A stretch of 64,000 bases of DNA from Macrosoma leucophasiata (GCA_036365455.1 JAWQUS010000010.1:14330501-14394500), one strand, 5' to 3'; positions 8,901-21,544 are shown, counted from the stretch's first letter. Program-made: numbers and translations. Notes: generated by a model from the sequence alone, not told the origin.

Positions 8901-11900
8901 AATAGCAATTTTATAATGTCGTTCTGAAACAAAATAAATTGATTGTTAAAACTAAAAATACTTGTCTTAGACAAGTCATTAAAATCAAGAATAAGTCAGT
9001 AAGTAATTTTTGACGTTTATTTTTAGTAAGATTAACCAAAGAAACTACTAAAAAATATCTAAGACTAAAGTAGGCATCTAAGTACCTACGTTAATTTTAG
9101 CTTGCAGTCATGGAGATAGACATAACGAATCCTTTTTCAGCAAGCCATATTTTTCTCGAGTTAATTAGATAGACATGTTTTTTTTTGGTAGATAGGTACT
9201 TACTCGTACATGTCTGTTGCTTGTACCAAGTTGTCGTCTCTACGACGTTGTCAATTAATTTTGTTTATAACTCTACCACTTCTAAAGTAAGTACCTACTT
9301 TACTGGTTTCTATAAGTAAACCTCGAATAGCTTAGGATCCCACTGCAGAATCATTTCGTTCATCCAGATATGCTGCAAACCTTATTTTTACGCAACTTTA
9401 TAATCTAGAGAATATATATCCACTAGGTTGCCTAACAAAAAATGGCCGCAAGTATTTTTTTATATTTTTATTTTATAACAATGTCACCTTATTGGTGTTT
9501 AATAAAACATTAAATGATGGTTATTGCTAATCTGTACCTACTACAGAGGCACGACACGACCGTTTTGTATCATTGTTGTAGCTTTTCCTAATTTCGTTGT
9601 CTGATAGTTCTGGTACCTATTGTTATGTAGTCGAAACAGTTCAATATAGCATCAGTGGTAGGTCTACTCATCCTACATCATCGGAAAAATCTTAAGCTTA
9701 CATCTAGAATGAGGAAGTATTCAGATCTGTAATAAATACTCAATAGGTATTTAGATGTTTTTATGCCGTCGGCCACACCTAAAAGTAATGCGCGTGCGGG
9801 TACGTTTTTTTTGCGCAAACTCATACAACAAACTAACATACCAACTTAAGTGAAATACGTAATGATTTACCGTGTGACCAGTAAAAGTGTTCAATTATTG
9901 TCAATGTGGACCATAGTCACAGTTATGACATAAAAAAGTTTCGATGTTGTGGATGATTAAGGCTTTAGTAATCATTAATCTGTTATTACAGCAAGATTGC
10001 AACTGAAAAGTGTTTCTTTGTTGAAATCTAGACTTGACTACGTAGAGAAATAATGCGGTTGACAGTAAATTATGCAACAACTTACGACAGTACGGTAGTT
10101 CCTTGCCAGTGCTCAGGTAGTATTTTGCTCCTATTGTTTCTTGTTCTTCTGAAGGATACACTTCGTTTTCAGATTGATTATTTTTATTTGTAATCAAACC
10201 AGGAGTACTGTCTGCGTGGAAACTAAAAAAATAGATATCAATAAGTAAAGAGGTCAAGTACCTAATTATTTATTACACAAATTTCTGTCTTCTGTCTTTT
10301 TAATATTCTTTTCCTACGGCTCTCGTAAGTTTCATCAGTCTTATCTTAATTATAAAAATACTATAACAGGAATCAATCGAAACTATCGCCATATTTATCA
10401 TATTAAAATTAATGTGAAATGTATGTGAAAGTTTCTTAAAAGGAAGCTGATATAGTAATCTAGTTTATATTCACATTGCATAATCAGTGTACTTTGAGTA
10501 AGACTCAATTTTTTACCTTTAAATATAAAAAACGTACCCCATTATCGCACATCCGTGACCGCAATGAAAACACTTCCCAGCTAAGAAATGTTGGTATGAT
10601 GGACATTGATGGCCTGAAATTATTTCACAAACAAAATGAATTCCCTTATTTTTATGATAGATAGATAAAGTTAAAATAACTAATCTTGCACACGTACCTA
10701 TGTATGGACATTTTCCATTTATGGATTCAGTGAAAAGCTTGATAGCCCTGACATGGTTGCAGGCCACTAGAACTCTGGAAGCCTCTTCTAGGCCTTGTTT
10801 GACTAGCGTGAGGGGTATTAAAGGCCCTTCAGTTAGATCACAACCAGGCTGCTCCTTTCCATTGTTCGGATAAAAGTCAAGATGTCCTACCGGTTGTGAC
10901 ATCCCATATCCTGCCATAAACACAAAATCTGTCGCACGCGTGGAATAAATACGTCGGTAATTAGTGAACGCAATAAATATATATTTAATAAATAAATTCA
11001 CTCTACATGAACGAAACATATGATAAGTATGGGCTGATCAGCATATAGATATATTTACAAAAGAAATACATATATTACATTAGTGTTAGTAAGTTAAAGC
11101 AATAAGCTTGTATTATTTGAGTATGAAAATTTAATGACATGATTAATACATAATGTATCTACAATAAAGTGCAGATAAAAGCATAGAATAGGTGAGATAA
11201 GTTGAGTACATATTTACGTGTAAACGTTTACCTAAAAGAAAAATGCTCTTTCCGTCTGTATGTATAACGTCAACAAATTGTGCATCTGATGGGTCTAATC
11301 GGATATGAGTCGGCATTCCCTGAAAGTAGGGTTCCGCAGGGTCCAGTCCTGTGATTCTTCCCAAATCCTATGAAATGAAGGGCTAAATCAAAGATAATAT
11401 GAAAACTAAATACATATTATGAAAACATTAAAAGATACTCTGAAATGTTTTCTTAATTTCGAAGCTTACCTTAATTCTCTCTCCAGCGTAACCTGCTGTG
11501 TGTGCTCCAAGAGAATGTCCTATTATATGAACGTCGAGTGGATTCAATCCGTGATCTTTCTGTAAATTGTCATAATTATGTAATTCTTGATTTAATTAAA
11601 CATTTACATCAAATAAAGTTTCGATACATTTTTGATGACAACTCATTTATTGTTGATTTATTGTTCTCATTTGTTGTTCGTAAGTGTATAAGGTATATCA
11701 ACTACACAACACAAACAGTAAAACAGTCTTACATTTCTTTAAGGACCATATTGAAAGAAGTTGCCTAATATTAATGTAGATTGTGCCTATTTACAATGTA
11801 GGTAGCTACCTACTAGATATATACTCTGAATTTGATATAAAAGTATTTGCAAAACATTCCTGATTAATCAAGAAACGTTGTTCGAAGTAACGTCTGTCTA

Positions 11901-14900
11901 AATTCGATCGTAATTTTAGCCAATAGAGCGACACTCCCTAAATCTAAGGAGGAGGAGAACTAAATAAGTATTTTTTTTAGTTAGGAAAAAAAGTGATTAA
12001 AGGTTTCAAATCGACGTACCTATTAATAGATATTAAATGTAAGTAAATTTTGCTGTTGGTGGTTTTATACACAGAATAGATTCCGTGGCTTTATATGCCA
12101 TAACATCCATGCATCTTATAGTGTTTTACATTAATAGTAGGTAAGTACATAAAACACATTAAAGTTTGCTATAAACTATTATTTTGCATTTTACTTAGGT
12201 ATACCACAATAAGGACGTTATGATGGCATGTAATCAATTATCTTTGGCCGGTCTTCTACTCGTAAATATTCCAAAAGTGTAAAGTATGTAGGTACTTACA
12301 AACATTGCTCTTTGGGCTTACATTTGTCTTCTGTTATTATCTTTCAGTGTTGGGTTATTAAAGTTTTTCCTACTTGTTTCTACCTTAATTATCTATGTTT
12401 ATACCTGCAGCGTGTTTATGAAATGTGCAACTTCTAGCCCCACGAGTCTGGTGTTAGCGGTGGCTTGTGTATAGAGCGGCAGGCTTCCACCGGCCCAGTC
12501 CACTACCACCACGTTGAAGTCTCCACCTTTCACCAACTCGTCTTTCATCTCGCTGACCTAGACGAACATAAAGTAGGTATGTAAATTTCAGCTGCGAAGA
12601 CTTTTGATCGGTTGTGACAGGCGGATAGTCAGACGCACAAGTTATCTTTTAAGGATTTCATTTTTTTCTGTTGAGGTTCGGAATTCCAAAAATGCTATAC
12701 ATGCTACACTAATATAGACTCGTGCGTGAGTAAAAGATCGTAAGTACTAGTTGTACCGCGGATGGCGTTGTGCACACAACGCATAATATATCTGTGATAT
12801 CTACACAAACACTTAGTCCCGAAACAAGTAACCATTTGTAGGCTATACAAATATTTTGTCGCGATGCGGGGAACGCGCTCGCGACCCTCAAGCCGTTGTC
12901 ATACACCGCTGGACCAACTGGGCAGTAGGCGGGACATTGAAAGGAGCATGACTAGTTCAATACAATGATTTAATTGACTTTATATTTGTATGTCGTCATT
13001 TCTGGTACAAAGACAGCATCTTGGACCCTGACAGTGCTAGTAATAGTTGGAATCCTATCACATTAAATTTCTCATTTTCGATAGATGTTTATGTAGTACC
13101 TACTTCAGTATTTATCTACTTACCATCAATATGGACTGCATATTGCATTGAATAAGCCGCGTGTTATCATAAAAAATATTAAGAACTAGCTGACCCGGCA
13201 AACTTCGTATTGCCTCAGAATGAAATAATGTGTCAAAGGTTTGATAGATACAGACTATTTGTATGGAAAAATGAAATGGTGGTTTTTACTATTTCCCTTC
13301 AATTCCTTCATGTTTTCTTACCATTTAAATCTTCCCTGGATTTCCGAAATTGATTCAAAACCAAAATTAGCCAAATTGGTCAAGCCGTTCTCGAGTTTTA
13401 GAGAGATTAACGAACTGCAATTGATTTTCATATTATATTTAAATAAATAAAATTGGAGTGTCTGTTTGTAATATTAAAATAACCGCTTTTTACTAAATGC
13501 ATATGTATGTATCGGTACACGGTATATATACCAAATCAACATTTTTTTACAATTTTTGTCTGTCTGTCTGTCTGTTTGGCGGGGCTAATCTTGGGAACGG
13601 CTGGACTGATTTTGACGGGACTTTCACTGGCAGATAGCTGATGTAATAAGGAGTATCTTAGACTTTTATACTAGCTGCGCCCACGACTTCGTCCGGGTAG
13701 ATTATGAACAATCATCAAGTCGCAGGCACAACTAGTCAACAATAAAATGAAATATTTACCCAATTAGAGAGAGGCGTGTCGATAAAGCCGTGGATTATCA
13801 TCTTTGTAAGTCTTCGAGGACTAAAATTGGACTTCACAATTGTCTTATTTACATTGACATTTAGTATTTGACCATCGGTTGGATTCTTTTTTGTGTACAA
13901 AATGAACCTGAAAAAGAAATAAAATTCACTCAATTTTTCTTTTTTCTCTCAATTCAGATTTCTGTCTCTTTCATTTATTTACTTTTAAACCGACATTTAA
14001 AATTGTATAAATGAGAAAAACAACTCGATTTATTTCACGAAAAAAATTATAAGTAGGTAAATCAAAAGACAACCTTGTATTAATAACGACTCGTGGAAGT
14101 GGAAAGACATTGAATGGACGATGAATGAGATGATACCAACTCCTGGTGATGTTAAGGCATCCGAGCTCGTCGTAGCATCTTGTTTCATTTTCAACTAAAA
14201 ACAGAAAGTTCATGCTTTGAGAATAACAAGATTCATTTCAATGTTAAGAAAAAATATTTTTATACTTATTAATAACATATAATGAGATCTTTAAACTGTG
14301 TTGGTAGATATGGTACCTATTTCAAATTATTTGTTTAATATTCTTGTTCAACAGTGAAATTTAGTAGGTGTGGGAACGAATCGTTATTTAAATTTCTTCT
14401 CATATGATTGAAGAATGATTTACAACAGAAGTGGAAACAGAATTCCAATTTACCTTTCAATTACGTATTCTTATATATAAAATATGGCTTAATATTGGAT
14501 TTGGATCTGCATACTGTATTTAAGTTTTTGTCCAAAACAGATCTGCTAGATTTCATTTTTGGGAGGGTTTCTTAGTTTTTAAGTTATGGCTTTTCATTAT
14601 GATGATTACATGTTTCTTTTTATTAAATTTTTTGTAAGGAAGGAGTAGGTGAAAACCCAGAATTATACCGGCTACTTTATTTTTATTTAATTTTTTAATG
14701 CCATGATAAGGAAAAGAAGCAAAGAGAGATTAACTGTACCTACATAGCATGTAATTATTTGACTATTGGAAATCTGTAAAGATAAATGTGAACTTACATA
14801 AATGTACATAGGTATATATGAAAACTTACACGGCAACCACGGTATGTTGACCTCGATGCGGTCCGAACGGGCCCAATTAAAGGGGTCAAGGATTCCGGCG

Positions 14901-14977
14901 AAAGCTGGTTGCAGGCCGAGCAAGATGCACCAGAGCATCACACGTAGATGTCTATCCGTCAGGTGAAGTCGTCGCAT
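5605..14977 (-). CDS. secreted pancreatic-type triacylglycerol lipase, 14 exons
   Basis: A secreted lipase of the pancreatic lipase family that should cleave ester bonds of acylglycerols or phospholipids outside the cell. Exons, 5' to 3' on the - strand: 14977-14830, 14194-14074, 13907-13760, 12557-12405, 11559-11470, 11367-11232, 10928-10698, 10613-10538, 10222-10086, 8923-8862, 7974-7898, 7808-7739, 7654-7530, 5965-5605. All phases agree and the total is 1935 bases (644 residues). Landmarks are a signal peptide ending near PAFAG (residue 28) and CYDELGC with INTRF, which are family N-terminal motifs. The nucleophile elbow is GHSLG (Ser206), the second triad member is in GLDPAEP (Asp229), and CNHVRA supplies His324. 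A lid lies between Cys295 and Cys322, and a PLAT-like domain covers about 415-550. All three catalytic residues and the lid are present, so a lipase rather than a yolk-protein-like pseudoenzyme is expected. The start could instead be Met14. Repeats of families A, E and F lie in introns. The last exon is less certain than the rest. Confidence 0.92.
5975..7523 (-). other. lipase last intron
   Basis: Large A+T-rich intron between the last two proposed exons. Short open frames here, such as the one at 6419-6664, lack family resemblance and look like chance. I found no repeat copy that I recognise. Confidence 0.45.
8284..8622 (-). repeat. family F repeat in a lipase intron
   Basis: Runs from AAAACCGGTC to TACGGAACCCTA and reads in reverse as AGGGTTCCGTA ... 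GACCGGTTTT. The full copy at 52178-52725 has the same ends and a run of TCTG/TCCG units. The GGTTCGCGCACGGAGGGTTC segment is typical of this abundant lepidopteran repeat. Confidence 0.75.
9000..9900 (-). other. lipase intron sequence
   Basis: Part of the ~1.16 kb intron between the exons at 10222-10086 and 8923-8862. It is A+T-rich and has no feature I can support. Confidence 0.5.
12709..12935 (-). repeat. family E SINE in a lipase intron
   Basis: In reverse complement it reads TTGGTCCAGCGGTGT, a tRNA A-box-like segment, then GAGGGTCGCG, followed by AAAATATTTGTATAGCCTAC. The body matches the copy at 56556-56760. Its tRNA-like head implies origin from an RNA polymerase III transcript. Confidence 0.7.
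13441..13736 (+). repeat. family A repeat in a lipase intron
   Basis: Nearly complete copy, including TTGGAGTGTCTGTTTGTAAT, a TCTG run, GGCGGGGCTAATCTTGGGAA and the start of the terminal hairpin (CTAGCTGCGCCCACGACTTC). It lies between lipase exons 3 and 4 in the antisense orientation. Confidence 0.85.
14830..14977 (-). CDS. lipase first coding exon with signal peptide
   Basis: Encodes residues 1-49 and ends in a strong donor (GTAAGT). The hydrophobic stretch [16 protein letters not shown] is a classic secretion signal. An acceptor-like TTTACAG just upstream (around 14990) suggests a separate 5' UTR exon, so the transcription start is probably further right. Confidence 0.85.
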
Positions 14978-15221
14978 AATACACTGTACCTGTAAATTAA
15001 GAAAGTTAAAGGTATAGTTTTTAGCATTTTATTTCATTTAAAGTAGGTACGTGAGAGGTTATGCAGGTTATATATCGCGGGCTTCAAGTTATAAGGACGT
15101 ATAGGCAATATCACAAGCATAGGAGCGTAAAAACAGTACCACTAGTACCTATTGAACTATTTATTATTCGCAATAACACAGTGAACTTTAGAAATTAATG
15201 AAAAAACGGAAAGAAAAATTT

Positions 15222-15296
15222 GACTTCGGGCAGCAATCGAACCTGCGACCTCAGGATAACCAGTCCAGCCGCTTTACTACTAAGCTACCGAAGTCC
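15222..15296 (-). repeat. family C tRNA-like fragment
   Basis: The reverse complement reads ACTTCGGTAGCTTAGTAGTA near its start and has a B-box-like GGTTCGATTGC. It is a diverged copy of the tRNA-like core seen at 53742-55045. The decayed stems argue against a working tRNA gene. Confidence 0.65.
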
Positions 15297-15367
15297 CCCA
15301 CCGATGCGTCAAATTTTGCTTTCCTTTTTTGATTTTTAATCGATTTAGGGTCTGTGAACCTATTGCT

Positions 15368-15475
15368 TTTATTTATTTATTTATTCTTTCATGTGCACAA
15401 GAAAATTGTTACATGAGGCGGACTTAATGCTATATAGCATTCTCTGCCAGTCAACCTTTGGGATGTAAAGAAAAC
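15368..15475 (-). mobile_element. LINE 3' tail fragment
   Basis: In reverse complement it contains CCAAAGGTTGACTGGCAGAG, then CATTAAGTCCGCC, and ends in AATAAATAAATAA. It matches the tail of the LINE at 49142-50300, so it is a 5'-truncated copy of the same family. Confidence 0.75.
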
Positions 15476-15783
15476 ATAAATGGTGCAGAGCATTCAAGAA
15501 AAAAAAACAAAACAAAAAAAATTAAAAGGTATATTATTAAAATGTATATACAGGTACATAAATATATAGGTATATACTACTATAATATTCTAATAAATAT
15601 TATAAGTTATATTATATACTACTACATGTAAATAATACATAATATATCAAAGCATCCTCAGGTAATGATCTTTTACGCTCCTATGTGCCTATGGTCTGGC
15701 CCGCATTATACATATAATATACATTTTCCAAAGGCCTGTTACAAATGAACAGTAACTACTAACAATTTGTATTATCCAAAATC

Positions 15784-15878
15784 TTATTATTACAGTCTAA
15801 GGACGTATTAATTTGATATACCTAATCACAGTCTAAGAAAATAGGTAATCAATACGTCCTGAGACTGTGATATAATAA
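15784..15878. repeat. small inverted-repeat element
   Basis: Arms 15784-15809 and 15851-15878 are near-exact reverse complements (core GTCTAAGGACGTATT against AATACGTCCTGAGAC). About 95 bp in all, it resembles a MITE or a foldback fragment. Confidence 0.6.
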
Positions 15879-16281
15879 ACGATAAGAGGCATTGTGTGTT
15901 GTGATTGTGAATTGCGTGTGTGAATGTGAGCATCTAATCTAAGTACCTATATATTTAAAAACAAATGTCTCATTAAGTAGGTACATTACTACGCCTACTT
16001 CAAAGATATTTTGTGACTAGCTTTCACTATGATTTGAGAGCTTATTTTAAGTATTATTTACTTAAAGAGAAATCTAAACGTAAACTTTATAAAATACTAG
16101 CGGCTCGCCCCGACTTCGCACGGGTCCAATGTTACATTACTCACGAATTCCGCAATATCCCGCCTGTGAGCACCTACATCTTAAACGTACCCCAATGCTT
16201 CTAGCTAAACTGCTAAAACTTCTAGCACTTGTAGTTTTTGAGATTCCCTGATGAGTAAGTGACCTTTCCCTTTTATATATG

Positions 16282-16604
16282 ACTAGCTGTGCCCGCGACT
16301 TCGTCCACGTGAGAAAAAATATGATTGTTCAGTATCTACCCGGACGAAGTCGTGGGCGCAGCTAGTATAAAAGTAGCCTAAGTTACTCCTTATCACATCA
16401 GCTATCTGCCAGTGAAAGTCCCATCAAAATCGGTCCAGCCATTCCCAAGATTAGCCCCGCCAAACAGACAGACAGACAGACTGACAAAAATTGTAAAAAA
16501 ATGTTGTTTTGGTATATGTACCGTGTATACCGACATATGCATTTAGTAAACAGCGGTTATTTTAATATTACAAACAGACACTCCAATTGTATTTATTTGT
16601 ATAG
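16282..16604 (-). repeat. family A repeat with full terminal hairpin
   Basis: Begins with ACTAGCTGTGCCCGCGACTT, then after ~40 bases has its near reverse complement ending GTGGGCGCAGCTAGT. It then continues through AAGTAGCCTAAGTTACTCCT to CTCCAATTGTATTTATTTG. Confidence 0.85.
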
Positions 16605-16959
16605 ATATATCTTTCTTATAATACCTACCTATATAAAATTCTCGTGTTACAGTGTTTGTAACAATACTTACTCCTCCGAAACGGCTGGACCGTGGACGTT
16701 ATGAAATTTTCTGTGTATGTTTGGTAGGTATGAGTTAGTAATCGGTTGTAGTCAATTTTTTGTATCGCTAAATATAAGTTTGATTCTCCTTATTTTTTTT
16801 TTAAATTTTATTGTATTTCTAAGGCGATACGAAGTTCATCGGGGCAGCTAGTATAGATATAATAAAGAATCGTATATCGATGCCATGTCACATATATTAC
16901 AGTAAAATAGATAAATCAATTTCACCACGTACATTATACAAAGCTGTTCTCATAAACGG

Positions 16960-17572
16960 CATAGAGCAACACGGCCACCGGCCGGACCGGAGGGGAGTAG
17001 CCATAGCGTTTATTAGCTGTGCCCGCGACTTCGTTAGCGTGATAATTTATGATTGTTCAGTATCTACCCGGAAGAAGTCGTGGGCGCAGCTAGTATAAAA
17101 GTAGCCTAAGTTACTCCTTATTGCCAGTGAAAGTCCCGTCAAAATCAATCCAACCGTTCTCGATATTAACGGGAACAAACAGACAAACAGACGGACAAAA
17201 ATTGTAAAAAATGTTGTTTTGGTATATGTACCGTGTATACATACATATGCATTTAGTAAAAAGCGGTTATTTTTATACATTACAAACATTTATGTACTCG
17301 TATTAGATATATATTACAAACAGACACACTCTAATTTTATTTATTTGTATAGATGCAAAACAGTCAGACACACACACACACTACAAAAATCGTCTATTAC
17401 TACGAAACTCACACCTTGACTTTTACAAAATACATAAACAATTTCCAGCACACATTTAAACATCTAGGCGACAGGCACAGGCACACTAGTGCTTGTACTT
17501 TGACAGAGGAGAAAGCCTGCATATGGCTACTCCCCTCTGTCCCGCCGCGACCGGTGGCCCGTGTTGCTCTAT
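16960..17572. repeat. inverted pair of a G+C-rich repeat
   Basis: CATAGAGCAACACGG...GAGGGGAGTAGCCAT at 16960-17004 matches 17523-17572 in reverse complement. The right copy continues as GCCTGCATATGG and further to about 17453. The family A element lies between the arms. Confidence 0.65.
17014..17353 (-). repeat. family A repeat with full terminal hairpin
   Basis: Same structure as 16282-16604, with a short extra segment near 17290-17320. It is inserted between the two inverted arms at 16960-17004 and 17523-17572. Confidence 0.85.
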
Positions 17573-17579
17573 GATAAAT

Positions 17580-18270
17580 GGCGATCAGAAATAAATTCAT
17601 TGACCTAAAAATCACCAACTTGCAATTTTTATCGAAATCGTTAGAGCGGTTTTCGAGAAGCTTGTTTATCATTTAACGGAATGGGATTAAATAATTGTAA
17701 TTGAATTGTGTAAATACATAAATAATATTTTTTTAGATAACATAGTTCACAACTTGCGTGTCTGATATGTATGAATTGTATAAGATTTAAGCGATATCTT
17801 CCGTATTCATCGATGAAGCAACCGACCTATGATTCAACAGAGGGATTGCTTATAAATCTTTATTTCGTCGGAAAAGTACCTACTACAAATAGGATTTCAT
17901 TTCTTTAACTTTAGAGGAAAGGCGTGGTGCGTTTTCAAGTCAGGTTAGAAAGTAACATTATTGTAAGATGTACCTAACGTTTTAGCCCCGCGTCTAAGAA
18001 TATTAAAATTATTTGTTTTTGTCAAATTCAAAGACTTTCAATGTTATTCCTGATGTTGAAAAATAATCGAGTATTATCAATCTATACTGTGGCACAGTTC
18101 ACTATAGTACCTATGCGTTAAGATAACTAACCAGTAATTTTTATTATAGAGAAACGTATCCACTACATCGGCTACATACACTAGTTACAAAATAAGATGC
18201 TTATGATAAATATTTTAGACTAAAGTGCGAATGTTCCCAGAAAAAAGAAACTAAGTATATAATAATGGCA
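17580..18270. other. intergenic, no gene seen
   Basis: Nothing recognisable on either strand; A+T-rich sequence only. Confidence 0.55.
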
Positions 18271-18273
18271 ACC

Positions 18274-18602
18274 CTTGATACGTCCCACTGCTGGGCACGA
18301 GTCTCTCCCCTTCTTGGGAGGAGGCCTGGAGCTAACTCCACCACGCTACTCCAATGTGAGTTGGTGGAGATAAGGGTTAGTGGCCAACCCGCTGTCGGAT
18401 GTTTTCAAACCGCCCATAAGGCCTCCGACAAGGCTTAACGACTACTATCTATCGATAGCAATCGGCACCGACGGCTTAACGGCCCTCCGAAGCACGGAAA
18501 CGCCCATTTTTCATTTGTCACTGGAGGTCACCCATCACACCCGACAGCGCCCGTATCGTTTCCGATCCACACCAGCCGCGGGGCCATGCGCGCTTCATCC
18601 AG
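18274..18602. repeat. family G repeat, copy 1
   Basis: G+C-rich relative to its surroundings; begins TGGCAACCCTTGATACGTCC and holds CACTGCTGGGCACGAGTCTC, GCCCATAAGGCCTCCGACAA and CTCCGAAGCACGGAAACGC. It ends GGGCCATGCGCGCTTCA. It matches 34085-34437. The CGTCCCACTGCTGGGC word is common in lepidopteran retroelement tails. Confidence 0.75.
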
Positions 18603-18609
18603 TACGAGT

Positions 18610-19735
18610 ATGTTCGTATTAAAAATGGAGTTCAAAGCGGCATAACGGTTAACAATAAATAAAATCGATGGCAATGTCATTTTAAACTCTACTATAGCGA
18701 ATTAACTTTTTCTGCGCATAATTAATGGCAGTATTGTGCCCTTAATTACCGTTCCACTTTAGCGACCTAGACATATAAGAGTCTTGACATGATAAAAGTG
18801 CAATGTGGCACCTGGCACGCTATCGTGTCCCACCCGCCTCACGCACATCGCTCAGCATCAACGCAGAATCAGATATATCAATGATCATATTTGTTTTTAA
18901 TTTACTTGCGTAGTCGGTGAGTTTTACGCTGTAATTTTCAAGATTTGGTTTATAATGAGGTAGGTTTAAAACATTGATGGTAAGAAATACTGTAGCCTAT
19001 AAACATCTACATGACACCAGAGATTTAGAGGCCTAAGGTATTATACCTCTGTGACGGAAATTACAGGGTCATACATTATCATCTGACTGGATCACGATAG
19101 TGCTGAACACTACCATTTAGCGGCAAGTAGATAAGGTAGATAAGGTACGCCTACGGTGGTAGATTGATAGCTAATAAATATCTACGTGTATATATTATTT
19201 AAAAAGAATAACTGTATAGAAAAATTGCAAGAAAGTTTAAAGCATCAGCGAGACTAAATACTTAAATAGTAGGTAGGTAGATGTACTTATACATAATGCA
19301 ACATAGATTACAAAAAGTTTTCTCACATAAATGTTATTTGTAAACACAGTGTTTTATTCGTGTCGAAGCCATTGTTGTAGGTAATTACACGCTACTCCCA
19401 CTTTCTACGCTAAAACAATCTGCATTTCAAAAGAGCTTAGGTATTTGTATAGCAATATTGGAAGATAAAAAACCGGCGAAGTGCAAGTGGGACTCGCGCA
19501 CGAAATATTCCTTACCATCATATTTAAGATAGAATGTAGTGTTAGGATTACTATTTATTGTTAACCTTGATACTGGCTGTAAGTAAAATGTCAATAATTC
19601 CTTTTCTTTTTTTTGAATGACTGGCAAGTACAAAAATGTCTATGATCGAATGTAACAGTGTTGAAATGACATTAGAATGGTTAAAAAGAATCATTATCCT
19701 GAGTATTCCTGAGTCCCTTTTAGTAGTTCTAAAGT
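18610..19735. other. intergenic with two repeat fragments
   Basis: Contains a family B fragment at 19036-19170 and a short family F end at about 19470-19505 (AAAACCGGCGAAGTGCAAGT). The rest shows no gene. Confidence 0.5.
19036..19170 (-). repeat. family B repeat fragment
   Basis: Contains GAGGCCTAAGGTATTATACC, then GGAAATTACAGGG and GATAGTGCTGAACACTACCA, the 5' half of family B in reverse orientation. Confidence 0.75.
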
Positions 19736-20778
19736 AAATTGGCTGTAACAGCCGGCAAAAAGACGGAGACAAACTCCGAATACCTTACTGATAGTAGAGC
19801 TCCAGTGACAGCTTGACGCTACCTTCTTGGGAATAACGCTTGACTCGAGGTTACAATGGGGACCACATATTAGGCAGTTAGCGAAACGTCTGAGTGCCGC
19901 AGCTTATGCTGTTCGAAAAATTAGGCAATTAACTGATATAGACACTGCAAGACTTGTTTATTTTAGCTATTTTTTACAGTGTCATATCCTATGGTATTTT
20001 ATTGTAGGGTCGAGCGGCTGACATACAATCAATTTTTGTATTACAGAAGAGGGCCATTAGAGCGATGTATAACTTACGTAGTCGTGATTCTTTGAAAGAA
20101 TTATTTAAAGAAATAAATATAATGACAGTCCCTTGCCATTACATCTATAAAATCTCCGAAAGGCATAGTTTTATACGAGGAATAAGAACAAGTTGTCCTA
20201 TCTTTCCTAAAACATAGTGTAGAATTTTATAACAAGATCCCATCCGGGATTGCTGAACTCACCGATGGTAAATTCAAAGCATTAATTAAACGCACTATGT
20301 AAAAAGGCTTACTATAAACTCGAGGACTATCTCAAGGATAGAAATATTTGACTAAATGCTGATCTAGCTCCACAAGGGTGTTAAATGTAATAATCAAAGT
20401 GTAATGTTGATATTATATTGTTAATTTTAAGCTTGTAGAGATATTTTTAAAAGAGCCGACTGAGTTTTTTCTGGCAAGTTTTTCTCAGATCATATTGGCC
20501 TTTGGAACTTTGCCGGTGAATGACAAAGAATGACTCTTTTTCTTTTCTTTTTACTCTTTGTTATCAGTTTGTAAAGGGGAAATGAGACATTCTACTGATA
20601 TACTTTTTACATTAGTTTATTACATTTAGTTTTATCTTAGTGATATTCTTGACTTTACATCTTGTTTGACATGTATATCAATTGTTATTCACTTTAATTT
20701 ATTTTGTTTGTTTTTGACGTGTCATAAGAGGTGCCTGTCACCCTAAATGAATAAACGAGTTTCTGATTCTGATTCAAT
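19735..20778 (+). mobile_element. 5'-truncated jockey/CR1-type LINE
   Basis: The first ~650 bases encode the end of a non-LTR reverse transcriptase ORF, spread over frames by small indels. FLGITLDSRLQWGPHI and LAKRLSAAAYAVRKIRQL are the post-catalytic region usual in this group; later come KRAIRAMYNLRSRDSL and, near the ORF end, KAYYKLEDYL. A ~400 base 3' UTR follows and ends around TAAACGAGTTTCTGATTCTG. The element is dead: it lacks the RT catalytic core and has frame breaks. The subfamily is uncertain. Confidence 0.8.
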
Positions 20779-20967
20779 CATGTTCCGGTCAGGTGATAAT
20801 GTACGGCTCTGTAATTTCCGGCACAGAGGCATAACACCTCAGGCCTCAGGAGTGGTAACGCATCTGCATTTTGACCTCGGTCTTTGTGTGGGTGTCTATA
20901 GGCTGCAGTCATCACTTAACATCAATGTGAACTGCATGCTTGTTTGCCACTTCCGTAACATAAAATA
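20775..20967 (+). repeat. family B repeat
   Basis: Starts inside the unit at GTTCCGGTCAGGTGATAATG and ends GCCACTTCCGTAACATAAAA. It abuts the 3' end of the LINE at 19735-20778. Confidence 0.8.
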
Positions 20968-21430
20968 AATATATACCTATCGACATGAGGCCTCTCCAGT
21001 CAGGACATGTGGGTAGTGTTGTGGGCGTGTCTTTCCATAAGCCGATATGTTACTCGTGTTTGTGGGCATCTGTAGGTGGGTACTCGAGCGGATGATGAAA
21101 TAAAGCACAGGTTGGCAGAAGAAAGTCGTATATTGCCAAAGATCCGCCCATTCGATTATTTCCGGCAGGGAAGAACGGGCAAGAAACCCTTCGGACCGGG
21201 AAACCATATTTATCAAGATACGATACTACTACTATCACAAGACTTCTGCCCATTTAATTCAGGACTACCCGCTTTATATCACTTTAATATCACTGACGTT
21301 CACTATTCTAACTGGCAGCATAACTGCCTTACAATAATTCGGTTCAACTGTGTGACTGTGACTGAATGATCGTCATGAACTATTTGCTAGCCTTTATAAA
21401 CCCGATATCGGCAAGTCACTATTCCCTCTA

Positions 21431-21540
21431 AGGTAACAAATCCAAGTACCTAAGCCGACCGTGGCGCCACTTAGAATTCTCTATTAAACAATCTACCCTA
21501 GTCATAATTAGGTTACGTCTCCGACAAACTAGACATACCT
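21431..21540 (-). repeat. ~110 bp interspersed repeat, copy 2
   Basis: Reverse complement of 5061-5172 with some divergence. It lacks the palindromic extension found at copy 1. Confidence 0.7.
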
Positions 21541-21544
21541 ATTT

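Noticed and set aside
10476..10664. Open frame on the + strand
   Set aside because: It is the antisense shadow of the lipase exon at 10613-10538.
14687..14829. Extension of the lipase first-exon frame
   Set aside because: The frame stays open past the GTAAGT donor, but joining to 14194 restores the conserved family sequence, so this stretch is intron.
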